Shown: positions 12,432-13,327 of the stretch, piece by piece
Numbering within the stretch: the first letter of the stretch is position 1
Layout of the letters: each line of letters opens with the position of its first letter
Assembly (NCBI GenBank): GCA_964529155.1
Contig: CAZGVV010000054.1
Span: forward strand, 1-13,327
DNA from: CAZGVV01 sp964529155
GTDB taxonomy: Bacteria > Pseudomonadota > Alphaproteobacteria > Rickettsiales > SXRF01
Length of the DNA: 13,327 bases
Direction of reading: 5' to 3'
Made by a program: the position numbers and the translations under genes
Notes under the pieces: generated by a model
Seen by the model: only the letters and a program-made list of their open reading frames with translations
The model's database searches: none
What the model was told of the DNA's origin: nothing

Positions 12432-13327
12432 ATGAACCACGATATCGCAAATGTTTTCGGTGCCATTACAGCGGCTAAGCCGTTTGATGAAATCAAAATC
12501 TCCATCGCCAGCCCGGATAAAATCCGCTCCTGGTCGTTCGGGGAAGTGAAGAAGCCCGAAACCATCAACTACCGTACCTTTAAGCCTGAGCGTGATGGCT
12601 TGTTCTGCGCGCGCATTTTCGGGCCGATCAAGGATTACGAATGCTTGTGCGGTAAATACAAACGCATGAAATATCGCGGCATCGTCTGCGAAAAATGCGG
12701 TGTGGAAGTTACCACCTCCAAAGTGCGCCGCGAGCGCATGGGCCACATTGAGCTGGCGTCGCCGGTTGCGCATATCTGGTTCCTGAAATCCCTGCCAAGC
12801 CGCATCGGCACGCTGCTCGACATGACGCTCAAAGATTTGGAAAAGGTGCTCTATTTCGAATCTTATGTGGTTACCGAATCCGGTCTTACGCCGTTCAAGG
12901 CCGGTGAGTTGCTGTCGGAAGAACAATATTACGACGCCGTTGAAAAATTCGGCGACGGCACATTCACTGCGCAAATCGGCGCTGAAGCCATTAAAACCAT
13001 GCTCTCGGCAATCGATCTGGAGCAGGAAAAAATCAGTGCGCGCTCCGAGCTGTCTGAATCCACTTCCGAAGCCCGCCGCAAAAAACTGGTGAAGCGCCTG
13101 AAAATGGTGGAAGCGTTTTTGGAATCCGAAAACAAACCGGAATGGATGGTGCTTGATGTAGTGCCGGTTATCCCGCCTGAACTGCGCCCATTGGTGCCGT
13201 TGGATGGTGGCCGTTTCGCGACATCTGACCTCAACGATCTCTATCGCCGCGTCATCAACCGTAACAACCGTCTGAAGCGCCTGATCGAGCTGCGCGCGCC
13301 CGACATCATCGTGCGCAACGAAAAGCG
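12432..13327 (+). CDS. rpoC: DNA-directed RNA polymerase subunit beta-prime, N-terminal part (runs off the window)
   Basis: Open from ATG 12432 to the last base with no stop, about 298 codons of an expected 1380-1400. The start is typical: FGAITAAKPFDEIKISIASPDKIRSWSFGEVKKPETINYRTFKPERDGLFCARIFGP over residues 9-65. The N-terminal zinc-binding cysteines are all present at C71, C73, C86 and C89 (ECLCGKYKRMKYRGIVCEKCG), matching E. coli C70, C72, C85 and C88. Next come VAHIWFLKSLPSRIGTLLDM and, at the window end, PPELRPLVPLDGGRFATSDLNDLYRRVINRNNRLKRL, leading towards the lid/rudder region. The Shine-Dalgarno AAAGGAG (12415-12421) is 10 bases before the ATG. It is separated from rpoB by 238 bases containing repeats and tRNA-Gln, rather than the usual short gap. 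Confidence 0.98.
   Translation, partial: MNHDIANVFGAITAAKPFDEIKISIASPDKIRSWSFGEVKKPETINYRTFKPERDGLFCARIFGPIKDYECLCGKYKRMKYRGIVCEKCGVEVTTSKVRRERMGHIELASPVAHIWFLKSLPSRIGTLLDMTLKDLEKVLYFESYVVTESGLTPFKAGELLSEEQYYDAVEKFGDGTFTAQIGAEAIKTMLSAIDLEQEKISARSELSESTSEARRKKLVKRLKMVEAFLESENKPEWMVLDVVPVIPPELRPLVPLDGGRFATSDLNDLYRRVINRNNRLKRLIELRAPDIIVRNEK

Noticed and set aside
12330..12974. Long - strand open frame across rpoC start and the rpoB-rpoC spacer
   Set aside because: It is antisense to conserved rpoC; its SFPRRRKS-like end is the translated palindromic repeat, a frequent false gene.
1..13327. CRISPR array, transposase, toxin-antitoxin or phage module
   Set aside because: Nothing on either strand supports any of these; all long genes are recognised housekeeping genes except the methyltransferase and two small cox-operon proteins.

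Overview
The window looks like a chromosomal housekeeping region from an alphaproteobacterium of moderate GC content. This rests on the aa3-type cytochrome oxidase gene order (ctaD, ctaB, a tiny CoxF-like gene, ctaG/cox11, ctaE/cox3), on protein sequences of alphaproteobacterial/mitochondrial type, and on an rpoB with the 1370-1380 residue length usual in that class. I cannot assign a genus. All genes are on the + strand.

Bases 1-4053 carry the oxidase and its assembly factors. The 3' part of ctaD ends in a strong hairpin. Then come ctaB, an unknown 79-residue one-TM protein overlapping ctaB, a 35-residue one-TM protein, ctaG overlapping that protein's stop codon, and ctaE. CtaB farnesylates haem, CtaG delivers copper to the CuB site of subunit I, and subunits I and III are the products being assembled. 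A class I SAM methyltransferase of unknown substrate follows 9 bases after ctaE (4063-4797).

Bases 4861-12193 are the secE-nusG-rplK-rplA-rplJ-rplL-rpoB cluster (protein export, transcription elongation, 50S stalk proteins, RNA polymerase beta). A hairpin closes nusG. A good promoter (TTGCAA-17-TATAAA) opens rplKAJL. A classic rho-independent terminator with a GNRA loop sits between rplL and rpoB. rplA and rplJ are only 12 bases apart.

Bases 12194-12431 are the most unusual part. rpoB and rpoC are normally close neighbours, but here they are separated by about 240 bases. These hold a tandem/inverted-repeat element (20-bp arms), a complete tRNA-Gln(CUG) with encoded CCA, and a short palindrome resembling a dispersed intergenic repeat. 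rpoC then starts at 12432 and runs off the window. A heptanucleotide tandem repeat also lies upstream of rpoB. I see no CRISPR array, transposase, phage gene or new multi-gene system. The interest lies in the intergenic insertions and the tiny cox-operon proteins.
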